Shown here: piece by piece, positions 34,329 through 43,042 of the stretch
Position numbering within the stretch: position 1 is the stretch's first letter
How the letters are laid out: each line of letters starts with the position of its first letter
Made by a program: the position numbers and the translations under genes
Source of the DNA: Bacillus norwichensis
GTDB taxonomy: Bacteria > Bacillota > Bacilli > Bacillales > Bacillaceae_C
Reading direction: 5' to 3'
Assembly: GCF_014836955.1 (NCBI RefSeq)
Contig: NZ_JACSPV010000008.1
Span: 14,783 to 78,782, forward strand
DNA length: 64,000 nucleotides
The notes under the pieces: model-generated
Seen by the model: the letters and a program-made list of their open reading frames with translations, nothing else
Database searches by the model: none
Told to the model about the DNA's origin: nothing

Positions 34329-35048
34329 ATGACTCAATTTGAAACCAGTGAGGTAAAAGAGTTTGATCTTAGGAACTTGTATAAATTAATTTTTAAACGT
34401 TTATGGTTACTTTTTCTAATCATGACTTTATTTACTGCAATGGGTTGGCTGTTAATCGAATACAAAAACAAAACTCCAAAGTATCAGGCATCAACAAATA
34501 TTATTATTGATGCTGAAGCTGAATATAGAAATACACTCCAGGTAGTCATAAAAGATATTACTGTTTTGGAATCGGTTATTAGGGAATTGCGTCTGGAAAA
34601 AACTTCGGAAGATCTAGCAAAACAAGTCAAGGTTGAAAGCATAGAGGACACACAAGTGGTGAAGATAAGTGTTGTTGAAAAGGATCCCATCCTAGCTGCC
34701 GATATAGCAAATACAACAGTAAAAGCATTTAAAGAGAGAGTGCCAGATATCCTTGATATTAATGGAGTGAGTATCCTTTCAGAGGCTAAAGCTCAATCAA
34801 AACCGATGCAAAATAACCAAGTGAAGATAATGCTGGCATCGCTTATTTTAGGAATCGTTTCAGGCTTGGCCTTAATTTTCCTTCTGGATTATTTTGACAA
34901 CTCTATTAAGTCAGAGGCTGATATTGAAAAGATATTGGGAATTCAGGTGTTGGGCAGTGTATCTCAAAGGAAGAAAAGAGGAACGAAGAAGAGAAGAAGA
35001 CAGAAAAGAGAATTGCATTTCAGGGGTGAGACAATTGAGATCAGGTAA
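34329..35048 (+). CDS. Wzz-type chain-length/kinase-modulator protein (EpsA/YveK-like)
   Basis: A 239-residue polysaccharide co-polymerase. The first helix (about 20-40: LWLLFLIMTLFTAMGWLLI) is followed by an extracytoplasmic domain (45-165) and a second helix near 172-192 (IMLASLILGIVSGLALIFLL). The basic C-terminal tail (KKRGTKKRRRQKRE) probably activates the kinase encoded next. I choose ATG 34329 with AAGGTGG upstream; the in-frame ATG at 34311 lacks a site. It overlaps the kinase gene by 14 bp. Confidence 0.88.
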   Translation: MTQFETSEVKEFDLRNLYKLIFKRLWLLFLIMTLFTAMGWLLIEYKNKTPKYQASTNIIIDAEAEYRNTLQVVIKDITVLESVIRELRLEKTSEDLAKQVKVESIEDTQVVKISVVEKDPILAADIANTTVKAFKERVPDILDINGVSILSEAKAQSKPMQNNQVKIMLASLILGIVSGLALIFLLDYFDNSIKSEADIEKILGIQVLGSVSQRKKRGTKKRRRQKRELHFRGETIEIR

Positions 35049-35646
35049 ACAAAGGTCCAGGAAAAGTCGCATAAAAGAAGAAGAGCTTATCACTGAACAA
35101 TATCGTACAATCGGGACCAATATCCAGTTCATAACAGGAACTAATAGAAATAATATTATTCTTGTTACTTCACCTGGAAAAGAGGAGGGGAAATCCGCTA
35201 CAGCGGCCAATATTGCACTTTCACTGGCACAACAAGGAAATAAAGTCCTGTTAATTGATGCGAATTTCCGTTTCCCGGAACAGCACGAAATTTTCAATAT
35301 ATTAAACATTTTTGGATTTACGGATGTACTTGACGAAAAAATCACTTTTGAAAGGGCTATTACAAAAGTTCAAGGGATACATATCCTTACTAGCGGCACC
35401 GTACCTTTAAGTCTATCCACTCAGGAAGCAGAGAAATTTTTCAATAAAGTAAAATCAGAATATAGCATGGTCATTATTGATTCGTCACCTCTTCTTGAAA
35501 TAAACGACACGAGAATATTGGCAAATATCTCCGATGGTGTTGTGTTGGTGTTCAAGCAAAATGAAACAAGCATGGAGAATGCACTGGAATCAAAAAGGAT
35601 TCTTCAATATGCCCAAGCAAATGTTTTGGGTGCGGTCTTAAATTAA
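35035..35646 (+). CDS. Bacterial tyrosine kinase (EpsB-like), degenerate
   Basis: A 203-residue BY-kinase-type ATPase. The N-terminal EELITEQYRTIGTNIQF matches the family. Walker A is TSPGKEEGKSAT, where the usual PGEG is altered. Walker A' is VLLIDANFRFP, where the usual D-x-D-x-R has Asn for the second Asp. Walker B is VIIDSSP. The protein stops at VLGAVLN, where EpsB normally continues to a tyrosine cluster, and no C-terminal Tyr cluster is present. Autophosphorylation may therefore be lost. I choose TTG 35035, 8 nt after AGGGG. It ends just before a tandem-repeat array. Confidence 0.85.
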   Translation: MRSGKQRSRKSRIKEEELITEQYRTIGTNIQFITGTNRNNIILVTSPGKEEGKSATAANIALSLAQQGNKVLLIDANFRFPEQHEIFNILNIFGFTDVLDEKITFERAITKVQGIHILTSGTVPLSLSTQEAEKFFNKVKSEYSMVIIDSSPLLEINDTRILANISDGVVLVFKQNETSMENALESKRILQYAQANVLGAVLN

Positions 35647-35723
35647 AAATTATAAAACTGTTGCATATGCTTAGATTCAGTTCCGTAATCAAAGATTTTC
35701 GTTCAAACTATATAGAATATGAA

Positions 35724-35865
35724 AATACTGTCCAAAGGACGAAGAATACTGTCTGGAATATGAAAATATTGTCCGAAGTGTGGAGAATACTGTCCAGAGT
35801 ATGGAAATACTATCCGAAGTCCAAGTATACTGTCCAAAATACAAAAATCCTATCCGAAATTTGAT
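35724..35865 (+). repeat. Phased ~20-21 bp imperfect tandem repeats
   Basis: Seven units begin AATACTGTCC or close variants at 35724, 35745, 35765, 35786, 35806, 35826 and 35846, each followed by ~10 variable bases rich in GAAG/GGAG/AAA. Spacings of 21, 20, 21, 20, 20, 20 equal about two turns of DNA. No dyads are obvious. It lies 78 bp after the kinase stop and 100 bp before the EAR-like RNA. Confidence 0.85.
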
Positions 35866-35932
35866 TAGGAATAACCGCAATTCTTTCATTCAACTTATAT
35901 AGTATATTTTTTTGAATTGTAAATTCGTTATT

Positions 35933-35951
35933 AAGAACAAAAACGTTCTTT
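35933..35951. promoter_or_regulatory. SinR-like inverted repeat upstream of the EAR-like RNA
   Basis: AAGAAC (35933-35938) and GTTCTTT (35945-35951) are inverted half-sites 6 bp apart; the right half is a perfect GTTCTYT. Confidence 0.45.
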
Positions 35952-35965
35952 CTATTCGGAAATGT

Positions 35966-36117
35966 CTCCTTTCCGCTATCAATGGAGGCACTCGATCATG
36001 CTGTGGGTTGTATAAACCTTAGACGCCAGTCGTCAAAAGTGTGGTGTGAGGCCGGGTTAGATGCCCACTTTTAAATTTGTGTTCATATAGAAGCAAAAAG
36101 GTCGAGACGGGGCGACG
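35966..36117 (+). ncRNA. EAR-like RNA (eps-associated antitermination element)
   Basis: A structured RNA at the position known for EAR, between the epsB- and epsC-type genes. Pairings by eye: CTCC/GGAG near 35967-35988, GGTT/AACC near 36006-36017, GACG (36022-36025) with CGTC (36031-36034), AAAAGTG (36035-36041) with CACTTTT (36066-36072), and GTCG (36101-36104) with CGAC (36113-36116). CTCGA (35991-35995) can pair with TCGAG (36102-36106) at long range. EAR promotes read-through of eps terminators in B. subtilis. The identification rests mostly on position and complexity. Confidence 0.72.
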
Positions 36118-36170
36118 TAATGAGAAACACAGACACATGTTGAATTGGGTAACTGTATTTTATAGAGATT

Positions 36171-36236
36171 TTAATTATGGGGTTTAATTCCGTTTATTCA
36201 ATCATTACCCCCATAATTAAGGTCTTTATATTTTAT
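36171..36236 (+). terminator. Terminator-like hairpin directly upstream of epsC
   Basis: TTAATTATGGGG (36171-36182) pairs perfectly with CCCCATAATTAA (36209-36220) with a 26-nt loop, followed by a T-rich stretch (GGTCTTTATATTTTAT). It lies 54 bp after the EAR-like RNA and may be its first read-through target. Confidence 0.65.
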
Positions 36237-36257
36237 CAAATAGAAGAGGGGAGTCTT

Positions 36258-38090
36258 ATGACTTATCGAAAAAGAGTATCACTATTTATCATTGCAGATT
36301 CCTGTATTGTGCTTTTTGCCTTACTACTTGGCAGTTTTTTGGTGAATGGGAGTACGATCGATATTACGACCTCTTTTATAGTCAGCTGTATTTCCATGAT
36401 CACTAGTCATCATTTGTTTTCATTTATCTTCAGATCATATAAAAAAGCTTGGGAATATGCGAGTGTTGGAGAATCTATCATCCTATTTAAAGTCATTACT
36501 TTATCAATAATCGCTACTGGCTTGATACAGCAAATGATCTTCAACACGGTTCTATTCAGACTTCTGATAGTGACAGGGCTGCTTCAATTACTGTTAATAG
36601 GGGGTTCGAGATTCTGTTGGCGTGTATTCAGAGAGAAATATGCAGGTAATACAAATAATAAAAAAAGGACACTGATCATTGGGGCAGGTTCGGCTGGCAC
36701 TATGGTGGCAAGGCAATTATTAAAAGAAAACGATGCAGACTTGCAACCAGTTGGATTTATGGATGATGATCCTAAAAAACACTACTTGGATATTTTAGGA
36801 CTTCCAGTTTTTGGAGATATAAGCCATATTAAGAAGGTTGCTTCAGAATTGGCAATCGAAAACATTATTATTGCTATCCCTTCGCTATCTAAAAAGAAAT
36901 TGAACAGGGTATTTCAGGAATGTGCGGAAACGAAAGTTAAAACGCAAATTTTACCAATGCTGGAGGATCTGGTGACTGGAAAAGTTTCAGTAAAACAATT
37001 CCGTGATGTGCGGGTTGAAGATCTGCTGGGAAGAGAACCTGTCCATTTGGATATAGAAAGTATATCTGGGTGTGTGACAAATAAAACCATATTAGTGACA
37101 GGGGCCGGCGGATCTATTGGATCAGAGATTTGCCACCAGATCTGTCACTTTAACCCAAGTAAATTAATTTTGCTCGGACATGGGGAAAACAGTATTCATT
37201 CCATTGAATGGGAATTAAAAGAAAAGTTCGGCCAAGTGCCGATAGAATTTTTAACTGAAATAGCGGATCTCAAGGATGCCAAACGAATGTTATCCATAAT
37301 GGGGACATATTGTCCTGATGTTGTTTATCATGCTGCGGCTCATAAACATGTGCCGTTAATGGAACGAAATCCGGCAGAAACCGTCAAGAACAATGTGATC
37401 GGCACGATGAATATTGCGGAAGCAGCCAGTAGGCACAATGTAGGGGTCTTTGTAATGATTTCAACGGACAAAGCCGTTAACCCTACAAGTGTGATGGGGG
37501 CAACGAAACGGCTTGCTGAAATGATTGTTCAACATATGGATAAAAAAAGCAAGACGAAGTTTGTAGCGGTCAGATTTGGTAACGTCCTCGGCAGCCGTGG
37601 CAGCGTAGTGCCAATTTTTAAACGACAAATTGAAAAAGGCGGTCCTGTCACTGTTACTCATCCAGAAATGGTTCGATATTTTATGACGATACCGGAAGCC
37701 TCGAGATTGGTAATCCAAGCAGGAGCGTTGGCAAAGGGCGGAGAGATTTTTGTCTTGGATATGGGTGAACCTGTAAAAATTATGGATTTGGCCAAAAAGC
37801 TGATTCAACTGTCTGGTTTTTCGATTGATGAGATTGGGATTGAATTTACTGGAATTAGGCCGGGTGAAAAGCTTTTCGAAGAATTATTACACGATAAGGA
37901 AATAAAGGATCAGCAAGTACACCCAAATATTTATATAGGAGAGACCTCAGATTTGTATTTTGGAGAGATTGAAGAAATCATTAGGTTTTATAACACTCTG
38001 GATAAAGAGACATTAAGACAGACGCTTATTAATCTAGCAAATAATAACGTGAATTTGATACCGGGGCAACTGATTTCAGCTTCCGGTTAA
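36258..38090 (+). CDS. epsC: UDP-sugar 4,6-dehydratase (EpsC/CapD/PglF type)
   Basis: A 610-residue membrane protein. Four N-terminal helices (about 10-125) are followed by a first Rossmann fold (IIGAGSAGTMVARQLL) and the catalytic NAD-dependent SDR domain (ILVTGAGGSIGSEI). The STDKAVNPTSVMGATKR loop replaces the classical SYK triad. Such enzymes make UDP-2-acetamido-2,6-dideoxy-4-ketohexose, the precursor of 4-amino sugars. I choose ATG 36258 with GGGGAG upstream. The aminotransferase at 46815 is the expected next step. Confidence 0.93.
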   Translation: MTYRKRVSLFIIADSCIVLFALLLGSFLVNGSTIDITTSFIVSCISMITSHHLFSFIFRSYKKAWEYASVGESIILFKVITLSIIATGLIQQMIFNTVLFRLLIVTGLLQLLLIGGSRFCWRVFREKYAGNTNNKKRTLIIGAGSAGTMVARQLLKENDADLQPVGFMDDDPKKHYLDILGLPVFGDISHIKKVASELAIENIIIAIPSLSKKKLNRVFQECAETKVKTQILPMLEDLVTGKVSVKQFRDVRVEDLLGREPVHLDIESISGCVTNKTILVTGAGGSIGSEICHQICHFNPSKLILLGHGENSIHSIEWELKEKFGQVPIEFLTEIADLKDAKRMLSIMGTYCPDVVYHAAAHKHVPLMERNPAETVKNNVIGTMNIAEAASRHNVGVFVMISTDKAVNPTSVMGATKRLAEMIVQHMDKKSKTKFVAVRFGNVLGSRGSVVPIFKRQIEKGGPVTVTHPEMVRYFMTIPEASRLVIQAGALAKGGEIFVLDMGEPVKIMDLAKKLIQLSGFSIDEIGIEFTGIRPGEKLFEELLHDKEIKDQQVHPNIYIGETSDLYFGEIEEIIRFYNTLDKETLRQTLINLANNNVNLIPGQLISASG

Positions 38091-38102
38091 GGGAGTGGAG
38101 AT

Positions 38103-38981
38103 ATGAAGGTGAAAAAGGCAATCATACCGGCTGCAGGGCTGGGCACAAGATTTTTGCCGGCAACCAAAGCAATGCCCAAGGAAATGCTGCCAATCGTTGA
38201 TAAACCGGCAATTCAATATATCGTCGAAGAAGCAATAAATTCGGGAATCGAGGATATTATTATCGTTACAGGAAAAGGGAAGCGAGCAATTGAAGATCAT
38301 TTTGACCATTCTTTTGAGCTTGAACAGAACCTGATAGAAAAAGGAAAGTTTGAGTTGTTGGATCAAGTTCAGAAACCATCAAAATTAGCAGATATTCATT
38401 ATATTCGTCAAAAAGAACCAAAGGGATTAGGTCATGCAGTTTGGTGTGCCCGGAAGTTTATTGGAGATGAGCCGTTTGTTGTCTTGTTGGGTGATGATAT
38501 TATCATTTCGGAGAAGCCTTGTCTGAAGCAGATGATAGACCAATATGAAAGGTACAATGCATCCATCATAGGCGTTCAGGTTGTGGGAAAGGAGGAGGTC
38601 TCGAGGTACGGAATTGTTGATAGCCTTCACATTCGAGATCGTCTATACAATGTTGAAGGCTTGATTGAGAAGCCGGACAAAGACGAAGCTCCTTCCAACT
38701 TGGCCATTATGGGAAGATATATTCTAACACCCAAAATTTTTGGAATACTAGCCGAACAAGAGCCGGGTTCCGGTGATGAGATACAATTAACAGATGCTGT
38801 GGCAAGATTGAACCAATGTGAAGCTGTATATGCTTATGAATTTGAAGGAGTGCGCTATGATGTTGGCGAAAAAATGGGGTTTATACAAACAACCATTGAA
38901 CTCGCCTTGCAAAGAGAAGATCTAAATAGTAAATTAATGGAATATTTAGCTTCAGTTGTTGACAGGCATCTAATCAGGTGA
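38103..38981 (+). CDS. gtaB: UTP-glucose-1-phosphate uridylyltransferase
   Basis: A 292-residue nucleotidyltransferase that makes UDP-glucose. [17 protein letters not shown], the signature loop, is at residues 12-28; LGDDII is the metal site and GLIEKP follows. It supplies UDP-glucose to galE and glycosyltransferases of the locus. It starts 12 bp after epsC with GGGAGTGGAG upstream. A housekeeping copy may exist elsewhere. Confidence 0.94.
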   Translation: MKVKKAIIPAAGLGTRFLPATKAMPKEMLPIVDKPAIQYIVEEAINSGIEDIIIVTGKGKRAIEDHFDHSFELEQNLIEKGKFELLDQVQKPSKLADIHYIRQKEPKGLGHAVWCARKFIGDEPFVVLLGDDIIISEKPCLKQMIDQYERYNASIIGVQVVGKEEVSRYGIVDSLHIRDRLYNVEGLIEKPDKDEAPSNLAIMGRYILTPKIFGILAEQEPGSGDEIQLTDAVARLNQCEAVYAYEFEGVRYDVGEKMGFIQTTIELALQREDLNSKLMEYLASVVDRHLIR

Positions 38982-38985
38982 CGCC

Positions 38986-40137
38986 ATGAATAGGAAAATA
39001 TTATTCGTTGCCACAGTCGATACTCATTTTAGTTCTTTTCATTTGCCTTATTTACAGTGGTTCAAGCAGCAGGGATGGGATGTTCATGTAGCTGCGGCCG
39101 GCGACAATTCGCTGCCTTATGTTGATGAGAAATATTCTATACCTATCGAGCGGTCACCTTTTAATTGGAAAAACATAGATGCTTATAAAAGCTTGAAATC
39201 TATCATTGAGAAAAATCAGTACAGCATTATTCACTGTCACACACCAATGGGGGGAGTGCTATCCAGATTAGCTGCTCGCAAGACCAGAAAGTACGGAACA
39301 AAAGTAGTATACACAGCTCATGGATTTCACTTCTTCAAGGGTGCACCATTGATTAATTGGATTTTATATTATCCGATTGAAAAGGTACTTGCCCGTTATA
39401 CAGATTGCTTAATCACCATCAATGAAGAGGATTTTATAAGGGCGGTAAAAAAACGATTCAAGTCTAAAATGATTGAACATGTGCATGGTGTTGGAGTGAA
39501 TACAGATTTTTATATACCTATAAACAAATTTTATAAAGCGAAATTAAGAGAAAAGTATCATTACTGTAATGATACTTTTATTGTTTTTTATGCAGCGGAA
39601 TTTAACAAAAATAAGAATCAGAAAGTACTGATCGAATCACTGGCTCTCATAAAAAATGTGTTGCCGAATGCAAGGTTATTGTTAGCCGGGACAGGACCAA
39701 TGTTCAATGATTGCGTGGATTTAGCAAAAGAGCTGGGGGTGGATGAGGTGGTTGACTTTCTTGGATATCGAAACGATATACAGGCATTATTAAATATCAG
39801 CGATGTAGCGGTCGCCTCCAGCTTAAGGGAAGGTCTGCCTGTGAATATTATGGAAGCTATGGCATGTGGATTACCAGTGGTAGCTGTCGATAACAGAGGA
39901 CACAGGGAATTGGTTTTCAATGATAAAAGTGGTTGGCTAACTAAGGGAAATGCCGAAGAAATATCCGAAAAGTTAATGATCCTTGCTCAAGATAAGCTGT
40001 TAAGCACTCGATTGGGCAAAAACGGGCGGGAGATTATCCTGGAAAAATATTCTCTTGAAAAAATATTGGAAGAAAAAAAGAAAGTGTACCGTAGGGTGAT
40101 GGGGGAAGAGAAAGATCGGAAGTGGGAGGTTCGGTAG
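38986..40137 (+). CDS. Family 4 glycosyltransferase (EpsD-like)
   Basis: A 383-residue GT-B transferase. The N-terminal acceptor domain has VAAAGDNSLPYVDE and VVYTAHGFHFFKG. The C-terminal donor domain has GTGPM, LGYRNDIQALLNISDV and the E-x7-E signature in REGLPVNIMEAMACGLPVV. It resembles EpsD and adds an early sugar to the lipid-linked unit. It starts 4 bp after gtaB. Confidence 0.9.
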   Translation: MNRKILFVATVDTHFSSFHLPYLQWFKQQGWDVHVAAAGDNSLPYVDEKYSIPIERSPFNWKNIDAYKSLKSIIEKNQYSIIHCHTPMGGVLSRLAARKTRKYGTKVVYTAHGFHFFKGAPLINWILYYPIEKVLARYTDCLITINEEDFIRAVKKRFKSKMIEHVHGVGVNTDFYIPINKFYKAKLREKYHYCNDTFIVFYAAEFNKNKNQKVLIESLALIKNVLPNARLLLAGTGPMFNDCVDLAKELGVDEVVDFLGYRNDIQALLNISDVAVASSLREGLPVNIMEAMACGLPVVAVDNRGHRELVFNDKSGWLTKGNAEEISEKLMILAQDKLLSTRLGKNGREIILEKYSLEKILEEKKKVYRRVMGEEKDRKWEVR

Positions 40138-40184
40138 AGGGAGCTTGAGAAACGGCAGAAAGGAGAATCTGAAAAGGTGTTGAC

Positions 40185-41390
40185 ATGGAATACAAACTAA
40201 AAAAGCATCGAGTTACATTTTCCCTAGAAAAAATAGTCATACTCATAATGGTTTTGTTCTTTGGGTTTACAACATTAAGATTTGGCCGATTTGGAATTGG
40301 AGAAATCATCCTTTTATTGCTCTGTATAGGTCAATTTTTTAGAAATAGAGTAAATGTAATTAGAGTTCAAGAGCATAGATATACATTCTTTTGGATTGGT
40401 TATTTGTATATCATTACACTTGGTTTTGTTGTGAATAATGTTCTCGATATAGCACCACAGCCTGTTTTGTTTGACTATACTTCTTACATCGTCATTTTGT
40501 TCTTGTGCTTGACCTTCGAAGCAATGTTTAACAAGAAGTCCTCGATGGATCTCTATAAGCTCCTGAAAATTGTTTATTGGGGCGGATTATTAGTAATCGG
40601 ATTTCTCTATTTATTGTATTTAATGGGGATAGACAATATCTCTGGACATTATTTAACGTACGACCATGCGGAGATTTTTTCACCATTTGCTGCAGATTAT
40701 CATCAATTTGCCTATTTTATAGCTCCTCTTCCATTTGTCGCGCTCTACATTATTCAAAAAGAGATCAGCATTATTGTGAAATTAATTACAGCCATGAGTA
40801 TAGTTTTATTAATTAGTATGGGGTTATCCACTTCATCGAACACATTAGAGTCATCATGGGTGAATACATCCATACTTCTTATTGCTTTACTTGTTTGGAG
40901 AAAATTGAGAAGACAATATCGGTCATCTAGCATTATCGCATTTTTTATTTGTCTAATGTTCATAGGTTTGCTCTTTAGCTTTAATACGATAGCTGGAATT
41001 GTGGAATCCTTTTTCGAAGGAAGTTCAAATGGGGAACACCGAATAATATTATGGATTAATTCTTTAAAAGTTTGGCTTCATTCACCTATCGTTGGTCTTG
41101 GACCCGGTTCTTTTTCTGGTAATGAAATATTTCAAGGAACTGAAGCTCATAATACCTTTTTGCAGGTGTTGTCACAGGGGGGATTATTGGGAGGGATTCT
41201 ATATGCGTTATTGATTTTTAGAATGATCAGAATAACAAAGGTGAATGTTTTTATATTATGTGCAGTTTTTACATTGCTTATGTACGGTCTTGGAATCAAT
41301 GATTTGCGAAGAACAGTGCTTTGGTTTTACTTTGTTTTATTCTATTTTTTAGGTATGAAAGAACAAGAAGAAAAAATAGGGAAAAGGTGA
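40185..41390 (+). CDS. O-antigen polymerase/ligase-like membrane protein
   Basis: A 401-residue protein with about ten to twelve hydrophobic helices. The Wzy/ligase-type periplasmic loop includes HSPIVGLGPGSFSGNE and AHNTFLQVLSQGGLLGG, typical of the Wzy_C domain. It is the likely polymerase of the exopolysaccharide repeat unit. ATG follows AAAAGGTG. No other Wzy candidate is present in the locus. Confidence 0.85.
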   Translation: MEYKLKKHRVTFSLEKIVILIMVLFFGFTTLRFGRFGIGEIILLLLCIGQFFRNRVNVIRVQEHRYTFFWIGYLYIITLGFVVNNVLDIAPQPVLFDYTSYIVILFLCLTFEAMFNKKSSMDLYKLLKIVYWGGLLVIGFLYLLYLMGIDNISGHYLTYDHAEIFSPFAADYHQFAYFIAPLPFVALYIIQKEISIIVKLITAMSIVLLISMGLSTSSNTLESSWVNTSILLIALLVWRKLRRQYRSSSIIAFFICLMFIGLLFSFNTIAGIVESFFEGSSNGEHRIILWINSLKVWLHSPIVGLGPGSFSGNEIFQGTEAHNTFLQVLSQGGLLGGILYALLIFRMIRITKVNVFILCAVFTLLMYGLGINDLRRTVLWFYFVLFYFLGMKEQEEKIGKR

Positions 41391-41448
41391 GAATAATGTA
41401 CCTATGCATGACTGAACCTTTATGTGGTCCTGCTTTCTGTATAGCATT

Positions 41449-43014
41449 ATGATGAATAATCAGGCAAGAACCCATTCGTCTCTGAAAAACCTAAGCTATC
41501 TAATGGTTGGCCAAATACTAGGGATATCAGTCAGTTTTATTGCTAGAATCGTCTTCGTCAGAACGCTCTCGGTTGAGTATTTAGGGCTGGACGGTTTATT
41601 CACAAATATCATCACAATTTTATCCTTGGTGGAATTGGGAATCGGTCCCGCTTTGGTTTTTAGTCTATATAAACCTATAGCCGAAAATAATATAGAGTTA
41701 ATCAAGTCACTTCTAAAATTGTATCAGAAGGCGTACCTAGTTATCGGAACGCTGATTATTCTTCTTGGGATTACGGTGGCGCCATTTATTCATTATTTAA
41801 TTAAGGATATGCCTGCCATACCTTATATACATTTTATTTTTATATTGTTTGTTTTAAATTCTGCTGTCACTTACTTCTATTCATATAAAAGATCGCTGAT
41901 TATTGCTGATCAAAGAAAATATATTGACGCAACATATCGGTACGGCGGTTTTATTTTACTTAATATTGTCCAGTGTATTGTCCTTATTACCTGGAAAAAT
42001 TTCATATTGTTTGTCATTTGCCAGTTAATCTTAAATATTGTGGAGAATATCCTAGCTTCACGGACTGCTGATAAGTTGTATCCTTTTTTGAAGAGTAAAA
42101 AAGTTGCGCGACTGAACAAAGCATTTATTAAAGGTATTTATAAGAACGTGAAAGCCATGGCCATGCATAGAATGGGGAATGTCGTTGTTTTATCAACAGA
42201 TAATATTCTTATCTCAAGTTTCGTTGGTCTTGTTGCCGTAGGTCTATATTCCAATTACCGATTAATTCTAACGGCATTAAATATTGTGCTCATGCAATTT
42301 TTTGAAGCTGTTAAGTCAAGCGTTGGGAATTTCGGAGTGACAGAAAGCAAGGCAAGGACCACGGAAGTTTTTAAGAAAATCTATTTTATGAATTTTTGGT
42401 TATATGGTTTTGCTTCTGTCGGAATATTATGTACTATAAATCCTTTGATTGAACTTTGGTTGGGGGAAAAATTTATTTTTTCAATGGAGATCGTTTTACT
42501 GATTGTCATTCATTTTTTTCTAGATGGAATGAGGAGAGCTTCCCTAACTTTTCGTGATGCTTTGGGATTATATTGGTATGACCGCTATAAACCGGTAGCA
42601 GAATCCTTGATCAATTTAATAGGGTCTATTATGTTGTTGAAAATAATGGGAATAGGAGGCATTTTTCTTGGAACCATTATTAGCATAGTGACAACGTGCT
42701 TTTGGGTTGAGCCGTATGTACTTTATAAGCATGGATTTCAGATTAGCTCAAAAGCATATTTCATTGCTTATGCTAAATATTTATTAACTACTGTTACGGC
42801 TGCAATGATCAGTTATGGATTCTGTGAGTTGCTTCCGGAGACAAACGTACTTGTTTTAGTTACTAAAATAACAATTTCAATAGTAGTAACTAATCTAATA
42901 TTTTTCATTATGTTTAGAAAGTCTGAAGAATTCCTATATTTCAAGGGTTTAATTTTTGAAGTGATTGGAAAGGCGGTTTTTAAGAAAAAGTTCCCGGAAG
43001 TTAAAAATCTATAG
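41449..43014 (+). CDS. Polysaccharide flippase (Wzx, MATE-like)
   Basis: A 521-residue protein with about fourteen helices, starting NLSYLMVGQILGISVSFIAR; SVEYLGLDGLFTNIITILS is typical of Wzx. It carries the lipid-linked repeat unit across the membrane. Start: ATG at 41449 or 41452; neither has a good ribosome site and a longer frame begins at 41422, so the first residues are uncertain. The next gene begins beside its stop, and reading frames overlap if earlier starts are used. Confidence 0.88.
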   Translation: MMNNQARTHSSLKNLSYLMVGQILGISVSFIARIVFVRTLSVEYLGLDGLFTNIITILSLVELGIGPALVFSLYKPIAENNIELIKSLLKLYQKAYLVIGTLIILLGITVAPFIHYLIKDMPAIPYIHFIFILFVLNSAVTYFYSYKRSLIIADQRKYIDATYRYGGFILLNIVQCIVLITWKNFILFVICQLILNIVENILASRTADKLYPFLKSKKVARLNKAFIKGIYKNVKAMAMHRMGNVVVLSTDNILISSFVGLVAVGLYSNYRLILTALNIVLMQFFEAVKSSVGNFGVTESKARTTEVFKKIYFMNFWLYGFASVGILCTINPLIELWLGEKFIFSMEIVLLIVIHFFLDGMRRASLTFRDALGLYWYDRYKPVAESLINLIGSIMLLKIMGIGGIFLGTIISIVTTCFWVEPYVLYKHGFQISSKAYFIAYAKYLLTTVTAAMISYGFCELLPETNVLVLVTKITISIVVTNLIFFIMFRKSEEFLYFKGLIFEVIGKAVFKKKFPEVKNL

Positions 43015-43042
43015 CGTGGATAATGAACTTTTTAACGAAAGA

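Larger units (their letters stand above)
35647..36257. other. epsB-epsC intergenic control region
   Basis: A 611-bp gap inside the operon with, in order, the ~20-bp repeat array, an AT-rich stretch, SinR-like half-sites, the EAR-like RNA and a terminator-like hairpin directly before epsC. The short frames here lack ribosome sites. Confidence 0.75.

Noticed and set aside
35661-35864. 67-aa frame over the ~20-bp repeats between epsB and epsC
   Set aside because: No ribosome site; the frame only reflects the repeats. The array is also not a CRISPR, because spacers are about 10 bp and units imperfect.
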